Assembly (NCBI GenBank): GCA_039197765.1
Contig: JBCCTX010000011.1
Location: 1-50,544 of the forward strand
DNA length: 50,544 nt
From: JBCCTX01 sp039197765
Lineage (GTDB): Bacteria > Bacteroidota > Bacteroidia > J057
Direction of reading: 5' to 3'
Under the pieces are notes generated by a model that was not told the DNA's origin, made no database searches, and saw only the letters and a list, made by a program, of their open reading frames with translations. Shown one piece after another: positions 1-9,366 of the stretch. The number at the start of each line of letters is the position of its first letter. Positions within the stretch are counted from its first letter, which is position 1. The translations under genes and the position numbers were made by a program.

Positions 1-82
1 CATGGACATACAATTTGATGGTACTTTCAGAATAGTTACCCAACTCCATTTGGGCAATCATTTTTTTTCGTAATTTACTCAT
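1..82 (-). CDS. Tyrosine recombinase/integrase, N-terminal fragment (leaves the window)
   Basis: Reading the minus strand from an ATG at 82 gives 27 codons before the window edge, starting MSKLRKKMIAQMEL and continuing with GNYSESTIKLYVH. A short basic start followed by a 'Y-S-x-x-T-I-x-x-Y' helix is the usual beginning of the SAM-like DNA-binding domain of Bacteroidota tyrosine recombinases, including those that travel with IS91-type transposases. The catalytic domain lies outside the window, so activity, intactness and the mobile element it belongs to cannot be judged. The identification rests on this short N-terminal pattern only. Confidence 0.6.
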   Translation of the reverse strand, partial: MSKLRKKMIAQMELGNYSESTIKLYVH

Positions 83-635
83 AAGTCTTTAAGATCTATT
101 AATGAATTAATTGACTATCAATTCATTATAGAAAAATCTCGAAGACTTTCAGCCGACTCTCAAGAGAAGAGGAGGCTGTTTTTTTACCCCATTCTTTAAA
201 CAAAGAAGACTAGCGCCGTAGGCGATTTTGTTCAACATTTAGCTAACGGGAACAAAGTTCCCGATATTCCCTATTGTTTTTTGTTTTAGGTTCCCATTAT
301 ACCCCCGTTTTTCCTGTGTAACTGGGAACTTTCGTACCATTCGCAAAAATAGAAAAGGAGTCATAGGGAGTTTCCTTTGTTTAGTTAAATCTCTAAAAAA
401 TCCAAGGGACTACAAATTTTTTCCTTGTCTTTTTGAATTATAGGTTTGTATGCCCCCTGGTTCTGCTACTAGAATGACCCAAGAGTTACAGTATATACCG
501 CAAATACATTCCTCTCTCCCAAAATGAAGGGAAAAAGGAATGCTTAAGCATATGTACAGTAGGGTAGGAGGTAGCCATCGGATCTTCCTCCCCACACATA
601 ACATCTTTTGAAAACGGCTGGCTGAATGAGGGCAA
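83..635. other. Gene-poor stretch with clustered GGGAAC/GTTCCC motifs
   Basis: No convincing gene is present. A 64-codon minus-strand frame at 410-604 has no recognisable features and atypical composition. The stretch holds a hairpin at 247-263 (CGGGAAC, loop AAA, GTTCCCG) and a second inverted pair, GTTCCCA at 290-296 with TGGGAAC at 323-329. The same hexamer therefore occurs four times in about 80 bp, next to the recombinase start. It could be the end of a mobile element or simple structured intergenic DNA. Confidence 0.4.
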
Positions 636-3314
636 TCACTCTGACCGCAAAGCCAACACCGGATTGGACTGAGCCACTTTTAAAGTTCTGTAGCTCACCG
701 TCAAAATCGCAATCAGCAATACGGCTATGCCTGCAATTAGGAATACAGGTAGCTGGATTTGGATGCGTGAGGAAAAGCTGTCTAGCCAGTTGTTCATGAT
801 CAAATAAGCAACGGGTAAGGCAAATAGATTCCCCAGCAAAACCAGGATGAGAAATTCTCGAGAAAGGAGGAAAATGATTTGCCTCGAATCGGCTCCTAGG
901 ACCTTGCGTATGCCTATTTCCTTTGTTCGCTTCAACGCACTAAATGAGGATAGGCCAAATAGGCCTAGACATGCCACAAAAATGGCAAAGGCGGCAAATA
1001 AGGTAAATACCCGGCTAAACTTTTGCTCGTTGTTGTACTGGCGATTGTAGAAGTCATCCAGGAAAAAATAGTCAAAGGGATTTCCTGGGAAAAAACTCGC
1101 ATATTTTTCCTCTACTTGGTCAAAGGCTTCCTGGAAATTACCATTTTTGAGTTTGACTGTGAAATAACTGGCTCCAGTGAGCGATAAAGGGAAAACTATA
1201 GGAGCTACCTCAGACTTGACAGACATCTGGTTGTAATTGTCTACAATGCCGATGATGGTTCGATCTTCTCCCCAGAAGAAGACTTGTTTATTCAAGGCAG
1301 CTTCCGCCGATTCAAAGCCTAAAAACCTGGCGGCTGCTTCGTTTAGGATCATGGCTTTTTCGTCCGTCGAAAAGCTAGGGTCATAATTTCTCCCCGCCAC
1401 AAATGATATATTATAGGAAGGGAAGTAGGCGTAGTCTACCCCTACAATGTAGGTTACTTTCATTTGGTCTTGGCCTGCATCTGACCGCCGAATCCCATTT
1501 GTCCAGAAGATCTCAACTCCAGGGACATTGGAGCTGTAAGCCATGTCATCCACTTCTGAGACACTACGCAACTCTGTCTGGAAGGCTTTCAGGGCAGGAC
1601 CAAATAAGGAATCCACTTCAAAGACCTGGGGTCCCTTCACTACCAAGGTTTCTGTCATGTCAAATCCCAAATCCAGGGTTTTCATATGCCTCAATTGTTG
1701 ATAAACAATGAGGGTTCCTGCAATGAGGGTAACCGATGCGGCAAATTGAAAAATTACCAATCCTCGCCTTAGCTGATTGCCAAATTTTCCCGTAGAACGT
1801 TCTCCCTTGAGAACCGAAACGGGTTTGAAACCCGATAAGACAAAGGCGGGGTAGAGGCCCGCGATGAGGGAACCGATTACAAAGACTCCTATAAAGAAGA
1901 GCCAAAAGAAGGGATCTGATAGAAAGGCCAGACTCAAACTTGAATCGGTGAGTTGGTTGAAAAAGCGTATTCCTCCCACTACGATCAGCAAAGCGAATAA
2001 AATGGCGAAAAAATTGAGGACGAAAGATTCTGCCAAAAACTGGGAAATCAACTGTTTGCGAAAAGCCCCCATGGTCTTCCTTACTCCCACTTCTTTGGCG
2101 CGCTCGATCGATCGTGCGGTGGAAAGGTTGATGTAATTAATCCAGGCAATGAGGAGGATGAAAAGAGCTATGAGTGTGAGGAAAAATACGGCTTGTCCGT
2201 CTCCCTGCTCTTCCGGTTCGGATTCCTGTAAGAGATTGGAGTAAAGATGGATATCGCCTATAGCCTGTAAGGGAAACTCATCCCTGAAATTGTATTTTTC
2301 AAAGGCTTCCCCCCGTTCGTCATACAAAACCTCTGCAAACCGAGCATCGTAGTCCTCAGTATCTGTCCCTGGTTCGAGTAATACATAGGAATTGAAGTCA
2401 TACCAACCCCAGCTGGTCTCTGAGCCGGATTCTCCGTCTTCATTCCGAGTATTATTATTCAGGGTTTCATAGGAAATGAGGAGGTCAAACTTGATATGGG
2501 AATTGTCTGGAACGTCCTTAGCAACGGCAGTGACTGCCATGCTTTCTTCTCCATCCATTTGGAGCATCTTCCCAATAGGATCTTGATTCCCGAAATATTT
2601 CCTGGCAGTGGACTCGGAAATGACAACCGTATAGGGCTCTGTGAGGGCTGTCTCCAGGTCTCCACTCACTAGCGGGAAGGTGAATATTTTCAGAAAGCTG
2701 GGATCAACAATATGGATGCGCTCCTCGCGAAATTTTTGATCCTCAAAGGAGATTACCCCACTTGTAGGAAAGGCTCGGGCAAACTCGCGAACTTCCGGCA
2801 TTTTTTCCTTCATAAAAGGGCCTACCCGCGGTACAGCTGCAGCACAGTCTATGTTGAGTTCATTCCCACGGTATACTTTGTACTGAATCCTGTAAAGGTC
2901 TTCATAGTGTGCATGAAAGGTATCGTAACTCCTTTCATAGGAAACATACTGGAGGATGAATATGCAGGCAGCAATGCCCAAGGCCAAACCCAAAATGTTT
3001 AACACGGAATACACCTTATTTTTGGCAATGTTCCGTAGGGTAATCTTAAAATAATTTTCAAACATGGCGAATTGGTTGAAGTAGGGTAAAGAAGGGTATC
3101 TCTTTATTCGAAGATTTCTTAAGGAAAAAAGGGCATCTTTCACGTAGTGCCACCTGGCTTGAAATCGTCCCTTATTTGCCAGATTTTCTTCAAATAATTC
3201 CAAAAAGTCTCCATGAATTTCATCGAAGAATTCTACCCCATATATCCACTGGAGCAGTTGGGTGCCAAATGTTGGGGGACCATTCTTTGGGCCTGTTTTC
3301 GGAGAATCAGACAT
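636..3314 (-). CDS. FtsX-family ABC permease with permease-prefix domain 2
   Basis: Inner-membrane permease of the MacB/FtsX class, 892 residues. The N-terminal ~80 residues carry the cytosolic prefix (EIHGDFLELFEE) seen on PadR-linked permeases, called permease prefix domain 2. Then follow a membrane helix near 100-125 (NILGLALGIAACIFI), a MacB-type periplasmic domain, three helices (about 380-500), another helix, a second periplasmic domain and three C-terminal helices. The coupling motif appears twice (KEVGVRKTMGA, KEIGIRKVLGA), so both permease halves are in one chain. ATG at 3314 is chosen over an upstream TTG at 3320. The start overlaps the end of the padR-like gene, implying one operon. 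No ATPase gene is adjacent. The substrate is unknown. Confidence 0.88.
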   Translation of the reverse strand: MSDSPKTGPKNGPPTFGTQLLQWIYGVEFFDEIHGDFLELFEENLANKGRFQARWHYVKDALFSLRNLRIKRYPSLPYFNQFAMFENYFKITLRNIAKNKVYSVLNILGLALGIAACIFILQYVSYERSYDTFHAHYEDLYRIQYKVYRGNELNIDCAAAVPRVGPFMKEKMPEVREFARAFPTSGVISFEDQKFREERIHIVDPSFLKIFTFPLVSGDLETALTEPYTVVISESTARKYFGNQDPIGKMLQMDGEESMAVTAVAKDVPDNSHIKFDLLISYETLNNNTRNEDGESGSETSWGWYDFNSYVLLEPGTDTEDYDARFAEVLYDERGEAFEKYNFRDEFPLQAIGDIHLYSNLLQESEPEEQGDGQAVFFLTLIALFILLIAWINYINLSTARSIERAKEVGVRKTMGAFRKQLISQFLAESFVLNFFAILFALLIVVGGIRFFNQLTDSSLSLAFLSDPFFWLFFIGVFVIGSLIAGLYPAFVLSGFKPVSVLKGERSTGKFGNQLRRGLVIFQFAASVTLIAGTLIVYQQLRHMKTLDLGFDMTETLVVKGPQVFEVDSLFGPALKAFQTELRSVSEVDDMAYSSNVPGVEIFWTNGIRRSDAGQDQMKVTYIVGVDYAYFPSYNISFVAGRNYDPSFSTDEKAMILNEAAARFLGFESAEAALNKQVFFWGEDRTIIGIVDNYNQMSVKSEVAPIVFPLSLTGASYFTVKLKNGNFQEAFDQVEEKYASFFPGNPFDYFFLDDFYNRQYNNEQKFSRVFTLFAAFAIFVACLGLFGLSSFSALKRTKEIGIRKVLGADSRQIIFLLSREFLILVLLGNLFALPVAYLIMNNWLDSFSSRIQIQLPVFLIAGIAVLLIAILTVSYRTLKVAQSNPVLALRSE

Positions 3315-3639
3315 CGACAATAGAAAGTCTTGGGATTTTTTTCCAAAGGCGTTCTTTTATGGCTTTAGAAGCTTTAAGGGCTTCGAATCCTGCATTCGTT
3401 ACGGTAAATATGCGCTTCTGCTTACCCCCCCTTTTGGGAGTTGAGCCTCCAAGGGTAGACGAAAGAAAGCCCTTGCGCTCCAGGCGATACAAGGAAGAAT
3501 GTACCGCACTTATATTGATTTTGCGTTGGGCGATTGCTTCAGCTTCCTTTTTTACAATTACTGCATAAGCATCCTGTTCATTCGCAGCAACAGTCAATAA
3601 AATGAGTTCCTCAAACTCTCCTAAATAGGTTCCTTTCAT
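3307..3639 (-). CDS. PadR-family transcriptional regulator
   Basis: Winged-helix repressor of 110 residues, the normal size for a short PadR protein. The N-terminus (GEFEELILLTVA) is the first helix of the family. Further on, AVHSSLYRLERKGFL is the recognition-helix region, and KQKRIFTVTNAGFEAL is the wing and start of the C-terminal helix. It overlaps the start of the FtsX gene by a few bases and is very likely its cotranscribed local regulator. PadR proteins usually repress their own operon until a ligand is sensed. Two copies of a 21-bp sequence lie just upstream at 3651-3703 and are the best operator candidates. Confidence 0.9.
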   Translation of the reverse strand: MKGTYLGEFEELILLTVAANEQDAYAVIVKKEAEAIAQRKINISAVHSSLYRLERKGFLSSTLGGSTPKRGGKQKRIFTVTNAGFEALKASKAIKERLWKKIPRLSIVDV

Positions 3640-3650
3640 TGAGTAACGTT

Positions 3651-3703
3651 ATATTCCTCATAAATGTAAATAAAACTTGATAATATTCCTCATAAATGTA
3701 AAT
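3651..3703 (-). promoter_or_regulatory. Tandem 21-bp direct repeats upstream of padR (putative operator/promoter)
   Basis: An identical 21-bp sequence occurs at 3651-3671 and 3683-3703, 32 bp (about three helical turns) apart, in the divergent gap between the PadR gene and the NACHT gene. Read on the minus strand each copy contains TACATTTATGAGG; TACATTTA resembles the Bacteroidota -7 box TAnnTTTG. The copies are thus either two PadR operators or duplicated promoters. They could also affect the divergent gene at 3776. Confidence 0.5.
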
Positions 3704-3775
3704 ATTATGTACTGGCTTTTTAAATCCTGATCGAATTCAGTATTTTACTCAATCGAATGATTTAGATGGCCTTAA

Positions 3776-6700
3776 ATGCGCTGGATATTTTTTTATTTAT
3801 TTTTCGGACTATGGGTACTTCCACAGGCATCGCTCTCCCAATATCTCTGGGGGGAGAAGAATTACTACCCACTGTCTAAAATACCCATTCAAGAATTTGA
3901 TACCCTAAATACCGAAGGTCTATACGCTGGAATTCTAGCGGCATTAGACGATTCTTCCGTAAGTGTACGTGTAGCTACCCTCGAAGCCTTATATGAAGTA
4001 CAGGGTATCGATATTGAAGTGTTACCTAAAGAAGTACTGGTAAAAGTTATTTCTCTCGTAAAGAGTCCTAATGGCTTGTTGGCAAAAAGTGCGGTGGATG
4101 TGTTAACCTACCAAAAAGCGCTCCCAGAAGAATTGCAGCTGTATTTTCTAGATGCACTCCAGCATACCTTTGAAGAGCAGGATGATCTAGAAGTTCGTTT
4201 TAGAAAGGATATTGCGATCATCTTGTCTTGGCAAGCGGCTTTATCCGAAGAGGTGCTAAGGAGGTTACACGTATTGTTAGACTCAGAAGCGGAAGAAATG
4301 CGAAAGGTAGCACTGTATTCGCTGGGAGGGCAACGGACCTTTCAGCCCAAGACCCTCTCCTATATTTCTGATGCATTAATAGACTCTTCCTCTCGGATTC
4401 AGCTTGCAGCCATCGTTTCTCTTACTAAAATGGAGAATCTACCCGAAAGGTTATTAAAGAGGGTCGATTCTCTATTAAGAATAGGAGGAGATCAAGGTTT
4501 ACGTGTGGCAGCTTTGCATCTACTTTCTAAGCAGCCTCAGCTTTCTAACTCCACCTTGGCGTTTGTCATGGAAAAATTGGATAAAGAGGTATACCCTAAT
4601 GATACATATGCGTATGGTCTTTGGGCAACCCAGAATTACTGGAGGGAAGAACCTTCTGAAATTATCCCGGCAGATTACTCTTACTTTTGGGATAAGGACA
4701 TCGTGGAGGAACTATTCCAGGTAATAAAATCCCAAAACCTTTCAGATTCTATGCGGGAAAGGCTTATAGGATACCTATCCTCTGATATCCAAGCCCTCTT
4801 TAGAAATAATTGGTTTCCATCCTTGGCATTGGATGCACTAGGTACTCAATCAGATTTGAGCCAAAGGCATCTTAACCAGCTTATCCAGGTATTTAAGGGA
4901 TCTAAAGTTGACCTTTATGGACCTACTGCAGAGGTACTGGCCAAACAAGAGGAGCTTGAATTATCTCTTGTCGAAGGGTTTTATTCCTATAATAATGAAT
5001 TACCCTTCTATCCCTTTAAAGAAATAATTAGCCAAATGAAATGGAATGCACAGGTAGAAAGCCAGATATGGGACTACCTGGAAGGAGGGGATCAGAATAA
5101 AAAAGACTTTGCTTTAGAGGTTTTGAGTCAAAAGGTACGCTTGACAGAAAATAATTGTGCCAGAATTTTTAGGTTGATTGAACGATACGATTTGGGATTT
5201 CCAAGGGCATTACAAGAAATACTCTCTTCTTCAAAAGACAAAAGCTGTCTACATGAGAAACTAATAAATGGAATAAAGTCGAAGAAAGTGGAATTCTCAA
5301 CGGTATCAAAAGTAGTTAGGTACCTAAATCTGGATTCAGGATTTACTAGATATAAAAATGAGTTGCTAGACTACCTCTTTACGGTATTGGACACAGGAAC
5401 TATTGCACGGCAAACAGAGGTACTAGAAATACTTTCTTACTTTCCTAACCTTGAAAAAAAACGCTTAGAACAAGTTCTTCCTTTCCTATCCGATACAGCT
5501 AGTATATTGGTTGAGTCGGGGTTCACTGTGCTCAGTGCGCAAAAGGCATTACCCGACAGCTACCTAGACGAAGTCTTATCTGTACTGAAGAATCCGCCTC
5601 CCGAATTTTATCCCAATCTTTCAGAGGAATTTATCAGAATAAATGGGTTAAAGGAAGAACGGTTGGATGCTTTCGCTTCTCTTCTGACCCTTCCTAATGC
5701 GGATGCCAAATATGTTGCCTTACAAGTTTTTCTCAACCACCCCCGCCTCTCTGAAAATGTGATCAAAGCAATCGTCTCCCTTCTACTAAAAGAACCAGAA
5801 TTTTCTTATCTCATCCCGAAAGTTTTATTCAACCAGGAAGTCCTTCCTGAGGCAGTGTTAAATGACCTATATCCCATTGCTATTAACAAAATGCCCCTTG
5901 ATTTTTACAAATGGCTAAACCGACAGAGTATGGCGAGAGGGCAAAGTGTGTATCCTTGGTACAGGGCTATGCCATTTATCCTACAGGTCGCTTCTCAAAA
6001 AAATGAGGATAAGTATGTGAATGATGCCTTTCTATTTCGAATTCCCTTGTATACCCTTTCAGGGGGGGAAGACTCTATAAAATACCTACTCAGGTGGCTT
6101 TGCCGGCCTAATTTTAGACCCAAACGTATATCCATAGAGGAAGCACAGACTACTTTGGGCCTCATAATGAGACTTGAACTAGAGGAAGATGATAATTTGG
6201 AAAATTTTCATCGGGAATTAGGAGAGGCCTTGCCTAGACTTATTCGCTCTGCTGAAGGAGGCTGGTCGGTAGGTGATTTATCGCATCTTAAACAGTCCCT
6301 TGAATTTCTTAAAAGAGAGAACCCTACGGAAGCAGACTATATTCAAAGCCTAATTCAGGGCCTACAATCAGAAAGTTGGCTATACATGCTGCTCAACATA
6401 TGGGTTGCCCACCTGCTATTTTGGGGAGTAGTTCTCATGGTGTACCCCTATTCTCCTTTTATTCAGCAGACCTTGGTCTGGAATCCTCCTGTAAGGAAAA
6501 TACTGGGCTTGGGTTATATTGGGCAACTCATTGGATGGATTCCCTTCTTGCGCAGGCGTTTATTCCTTCCCTTTAGCAAGCAATTGACCACAGATGCCTT
6601 TCCCAACAATTGGGAGGGAAGTGAATATTTTCCCAATTCGCAGGTGTATGCTACTGGTGAAAGAAAGTCCCTACCGGTTATGGAAGCCCTTTTTCCACTA

Positions 6701-8020
6701 AAAGGACAGGTCGTATTGGAGGGGGAATCCGGCTTAGGAAAAACAATGCTATTACGGAACCTCATCAACCGTTCCTCAACTACAACGGCCTTTCTTCCTG
6801 CTGCAAGGTGTACGGAGGGAATCATCCCCGCTATTCAGCAAAAACTTCCCCTGTTGGAAAGGGATAAACCCTTCTTGGAAAGATTGATTTATGCAGGATC
6901 CATAGACTTATTCATTGATGGGCTAAACGAGATCAGTGCTCAGGCATGCGCAAAACTCAGTGATGAGGTCGAACGATATATCAAGGGAAATCTTCTATTA
7001 ACCACCCAGCCTATGGAGTGGAGCCCCCCTGCTTCCGCCCGTCTGTATACCCTGAAACCGCTAAGCGAAGCCCATATTGAAGAATTCCTACTCACTCGGT
7101 ATTCCTTTCTAGACCAACACGAGCTCATTCCTGAATCTGCCTATAAAGAGCGTTGTAGGGAATATCTCAAGCAGGCCTTTGACAGTAAGTTGGGGAGCCA
7201 AAGCCTGAAAGCTCACAAGCACATTCTCTCCAACCCCATGGACCTTGTCCTAGTTGCACAGCTCATTGCCCGAGGGGAAAACCCTTCCCTATTGGATCTT
7301 CAGACCCAGCAATACAAGTTGATGGCGGAGTCCTATGAAAGGAATAACATGCGCAACCCTTTTCCCTTAGACCGATTCTCTACGGAAGTGTATCATATGC
7401 GTTGTGAGGACCGAACAGAAATTCCTATCGAGTCTAGTATGGCAGCTATTCAGGCGATGGAGCGATGGAAGATGGTTGTGTCTCGTCAGACCTTAGATTC
7501 TCATGTAAATGAAACGGTTGAGCGCTGGTACTTCCGACACGACAAAATTATGGATTTCTTTCTGGTGCAGGAATTTATGGATCGGGAGGAATTGTGGGAG
7601 AACCATTTAGACGACCCTCGATTTCGTGGGGTGTATTTTCTCTTGGCTTACAAATTGGACTATCATACAGCTATGCTGCTTCGAGAAAGACTTATTCAGC
7701 ACGCTGCGGATTCTAAGGATCACTCCTTATCGGATAACTTTGTGCAGATTCTTAGGAGCCGAAAGAAGCCGAAAAAAGTATCTTCCCGAGAATTGAAGAG
7801 TGAAATCCAACAGGCGATCATTGAAGGAGATGCGCAAAGAGCCTTACAACTCATCAAAAAGCGGGCAAAAGGAGTAAAAGCCTCCGAACTTGTCTTACTG
7901 GAGAGCCAGGAAATCGCGTTGGGGCAGCAAATTCGAGAAAATACAATCTCTTCAGAAGAGGCTGAGAGACGCAGGAACCAGCTCAATAAGTCCATCCTCG
8001 ACCTCATAGAGCTCTTTTAA
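3776..8020 (+). CDS. Membrane STAND protein: periplasmic HEAT repeats, one TM, NACHT NTPase, EAD11-like C-terminus
   Basis: 1414 residues. A signal peptide (about 1-21, ending ASLSQ) is followed by ~840 residues of helical HEAT-type repeats with a recurring 'LPEE/LSEE ... VRxxAL' pattern. One strong membrane span lies at about 868-890. The cytosolic part holds a NACHT-type P-loop NTPase: Walker A GESGLGKT at 983-990, Walker B LFIDGLNEI at about 1045-1053, then LLLTTQPMEW and the C-terminal YFRHDKIMDFFLVQEF motif common in NACHT proteins. Residues ~1339-1414 are a small helical domain (QAIIEGDAQRALQLI ... ISSEEAERRRNQLNKSI) resembling effector-associated domain 11. Known STAND proteins use NTP-driven oligomerisation to activate an effector. 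Here the likely sensor lies outside the membrane and N-terminal, and the EAD would recruit a partner. No effector gene is adjacent. Domain names are by pattern recognition. Confidence 0.8.
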   Translation: MRWIFFYLFFGLWVLPQASLSQYLWGEKNYYPLSKIPIQEFDTLNTEGLYAGILAALDDSSVSVRVATLEALYEVQGIDIEVLPKEVLVKVISLVKSPNGLLAKSAVDVLTYQKALPEELQLYFLDALQHTFEEQDDLEVRFRKDIAIILSWQAALSEEVLRRLHVLLDSEAEEMRKVALYSLGGQRTFQPKTLSYISDALIDSSSRIQLAAIVSLTKMENLPERLLKRVDSLLRIGGDQGLRVAALHLLSKQPQLSNSTLAFVMEKLDKEVYPNDTYAYGLWATQNYWREEPSEIIPADYSYFWDKDIVEELFQVIKSQNLSDSMRERLIGYLSSDIQALFRNNWFPSLALDALGTQSDLSQRHLNQLIQVFKGSKVDLYGPTAEVLAKQEELELSLVEGFYSYNNELPFYPFKEIISQMKWNAQVESQIWDYLEGGDQNKKDFALEVLSQKVRLTENNCARIFRLIERYDLGFPRALQEILSSSKDKSCLHEKLINGIKSKKVEFSTVSKVVRYLNLDSGFTRYKNELLDYLFTVLDTGTIARQTEVLEILSYFPNLEKKRLEQVLPFLSDTASILVESGFTVLSAQKALPDSYLDEVLSVLKNPPPEFYPNLSEEFIRINGLKEERLDAFASLLTLPNADAKYVALQVFLNHPRLSENVIKAIVSLLLKEPEFSYLIPKVLFNQEVLPEAVLNDLYPIAINKMPLDFYKWLNRQSMARGQSVYPWYRAMPFILQVASQKNEDKYVNDAFLFRIPLYTLSGGEDSIKYLLRWLCRPNFRPKRISIEEAQTTLGLIMRLELEEDDNLENFHRELGEALPRLIRSAEGGWSVGDLSHLKQSLEFLKRENPTEADYIQSLIQGLQSESWLYMLLNIWVAHLLFWGVVLMVYPYSPFIQQTLVWNPPVRKILGLGYIGQLIGWIPFLRRRLFLPFSKQLTTDAFPNNWEGSEYFPNSQVYATGERKSLPVMEALFPLKGQVVLEGESGLGKTMLLRNLINRSSTTTAFLPAARCTEGIIPAIQQKLPLLERDKPFLERLIYAGSIDLFIDGLNEISAQACAKLSDEVERYIKGNLLLTTQPMEWSPPASARLYTLKPLSEAHIEEFLLTRYSFLDQHELIPESAYKERCREYLKQAFDSKLGSQSLKAHKHILSNPMDLVLVAQLIARGENPSLLDLQTQQYKLMAESYERNNMRNPFPLDRFSTEVYHMRCEDRTEIPIESSMAAIQAMERWKMVVSRQTLDSHVNETVERWYFRHDKIMDFFLVQEFMDREELWENHLDDPRFRGVYFLLAYKLDYHTAMLLRERLIQHAADSKDHSLSDNFVQILRSRKKPKKVSSRELKSEIQQAIIEGDAQRALQLIKKRAKGVKASELVLLESQEIALGQQIRENTISSEEAERRRNQLNKSILDLIELF

Positions 8021-8021
8021 C

Positions 8022-9143
8022 TCACATCCCAAAGGGTATCGATAGCCCCAACCACGGAAAGGCAAAGAATTCTCCTGCTCCCAAGGCGGGGAAGACTAGC
8101 GCCCCATCGATGCTTACACTTTTCAAATAAAAGCGAGAACCACCTGAAAGGACACCCACATATTCAAATCCGTCATAGAAAAGATAATTTTCGGAAATGA
8201 AGGCCGCTTTTCTTCCCATTTTCAATAAGGTACTGAGAGAAAAGGCAGGGCGTTCGGCAAAGGTACCCCCCCCAAATCCATATCCCATTCCGATATTTAC
8301 GTTAGAGACGTGGCTTCCGAAGGTGGCTTGACCAAAGAATAGGCCAAAGCCCTCGGATACCTCAAGAGCCCCTGGGACGGTGCCAAAGAGTACCCCCGTA
8401 GCAAAGTGGAATTTCTCAGTAGGAAGGGGAAGAGAGTACTTGACCGTTCCCCAAATGGGCGTGGGAGTTCCGCCAAAGAGGAATAGAGGAACCAATCCTG
8501 CTCCAACAGATAACTGATTGGTTACTCCATAGCTGAATTGGTTGAACAAGACCCAGGTATTCTGGTAATATCCCGTTCCTTTCTCTTGGGAAAATCCATT
8601 GGTTCCGAAGAAGTAGCGCGTATTGATCCCATGGCTGGTAAGCCAAACTCCGGATTTGTACTGCGTAGAAGAAATGGGACTAATCCGTTTGATGCTACGG
8701 TTACTAAGGGCTAATTTTCCCAGGTCCTTCGTATCCAGCAGCAAGGTATCTTGCCTCGTTTCAACAATCGTACCCAAATATCGATTCCCATTTTCCTGTA
8801 TAACCATGACATAGGCGCCTTCTTGCTGGATGCCTTCCATCGTTTCTTCGTCGACGGGAACGTAAGTATAAGGCTTTCCATTTTGAGAGAGGATCTGCCG
8901 TTTTGGGAGGAACCTCAATCGCTGAGAGCTACAGATTCGAATCTTAAAGCTTTTTCCTTCAGTGGATTCTACTATACCAACCAACTGGAGGGTGTCTCCC
9001 TCATTGATATAGGTAATGGTATCACAGATTGAGAGGGGTGAAAGTGAGCTTTCTGGGGTATAGAGTAGGGGAGAGGAAACTTCTTTACTGAAAATTAGGG
9101 AAAATGTCGAGACGAGGAAAACAGTAAATAAACTTCTAATCAT
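8022..9143 (-). CDS. Secreted protein with predicted C-terminal outer-membrane beta-barrel, function unknown
   Basis: 373 residues. It begins with a signal peptide (MIRSLFTVFLVSTFSLIFS). Two short beta-rich segments follow; the second (YLGTIVETRQDTLLLDTKDLGKL) has the alternating pattern of small Sm-like barrels. From about residue 165 the sequence is glycine- and aromatic-rich with alternating hydrophobic strands (VLFNQFSYGVTNQLSVGAGL, GMGYGFGGGTF) and ends in FPWLGLSIPFGM, typical of Bacteroidota outer-membrane beta-barrels. It converges on the NACHT gene with a single base between stop codons. No specific function is recognised. Confidence 0.7.
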   Translation of the reverse strand: MIRSLFTVFLVSTFSLIFSKEVSSPLLYTPESSLSPLSICDTITYINEGDTLQLVGIVESTEGKSFKIRICSSQRLRFLPKRQILSQNGKPYTYVPVDEETMEGIQQEGAYVMVIQENGNRYLGTIVETRQDTLLLDTKDLGKLALSNRSIKRISPISSTQYKSGVWLTSHGINTRYFFGTNGFSQEKGTGYYQNTWVLFNQFSYGVTNQLSVGAGLVPLFLFGGTPTPIWGTVKYSLPLPTEKFHFATGVLFGTVPGALEVSEGFGLFFGQATFGSHVSNVNIGMGYGFGGGTFAERPAFSLSTLLKMGRKAAFISENYLFYDGFEYVGVLSGGSRFYLKSVSIDGALVFPALGAGEFFAFPWLGLSIPFGM

Positions 9144-9183
9144 GTTATGAAGAGTAGGTGATGGATTTTAGGCTTTACTTTAT

Positions 9184-9191
9184 CAAAGGTA
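9184..9191 (-). promoter_or_regulatory. Putative -7 promoter element for the 9143 gene
   Basis: On the minus strand this reads TACCTTTG, an exact match to the Bacteroidota -7 consensus TAnnTTTG, about 40 bases upstream of the ATG at 9143. I could not find a convincing -33 element at the usual spacing, so this is a partial promoter match. Confidence 0.35.
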
Positions 9192-9366
9192 ATAAGTTTC
9201 CAACCTTAAAAAGGTGGGAAAAATTATCTTTTTCCAATTTTGGAGGAAAAAAGGAGGTACACAGAGAGACCGAATGTACCTTTTTAGGTATCTAATCCTT
9301 AAATACCCTCTTTTTTCTCTTTTAATTGCCCTAACTCTCCCCTATTTATGTAATAAAATTTGTATG

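Noticed and set aside
410..604. 64-codon minus-strand frame near the left end
   Set aside because: No domain, cysteine- and tryptophan-rich composition unlike the neighbours, and no promoter or coupling evidence.
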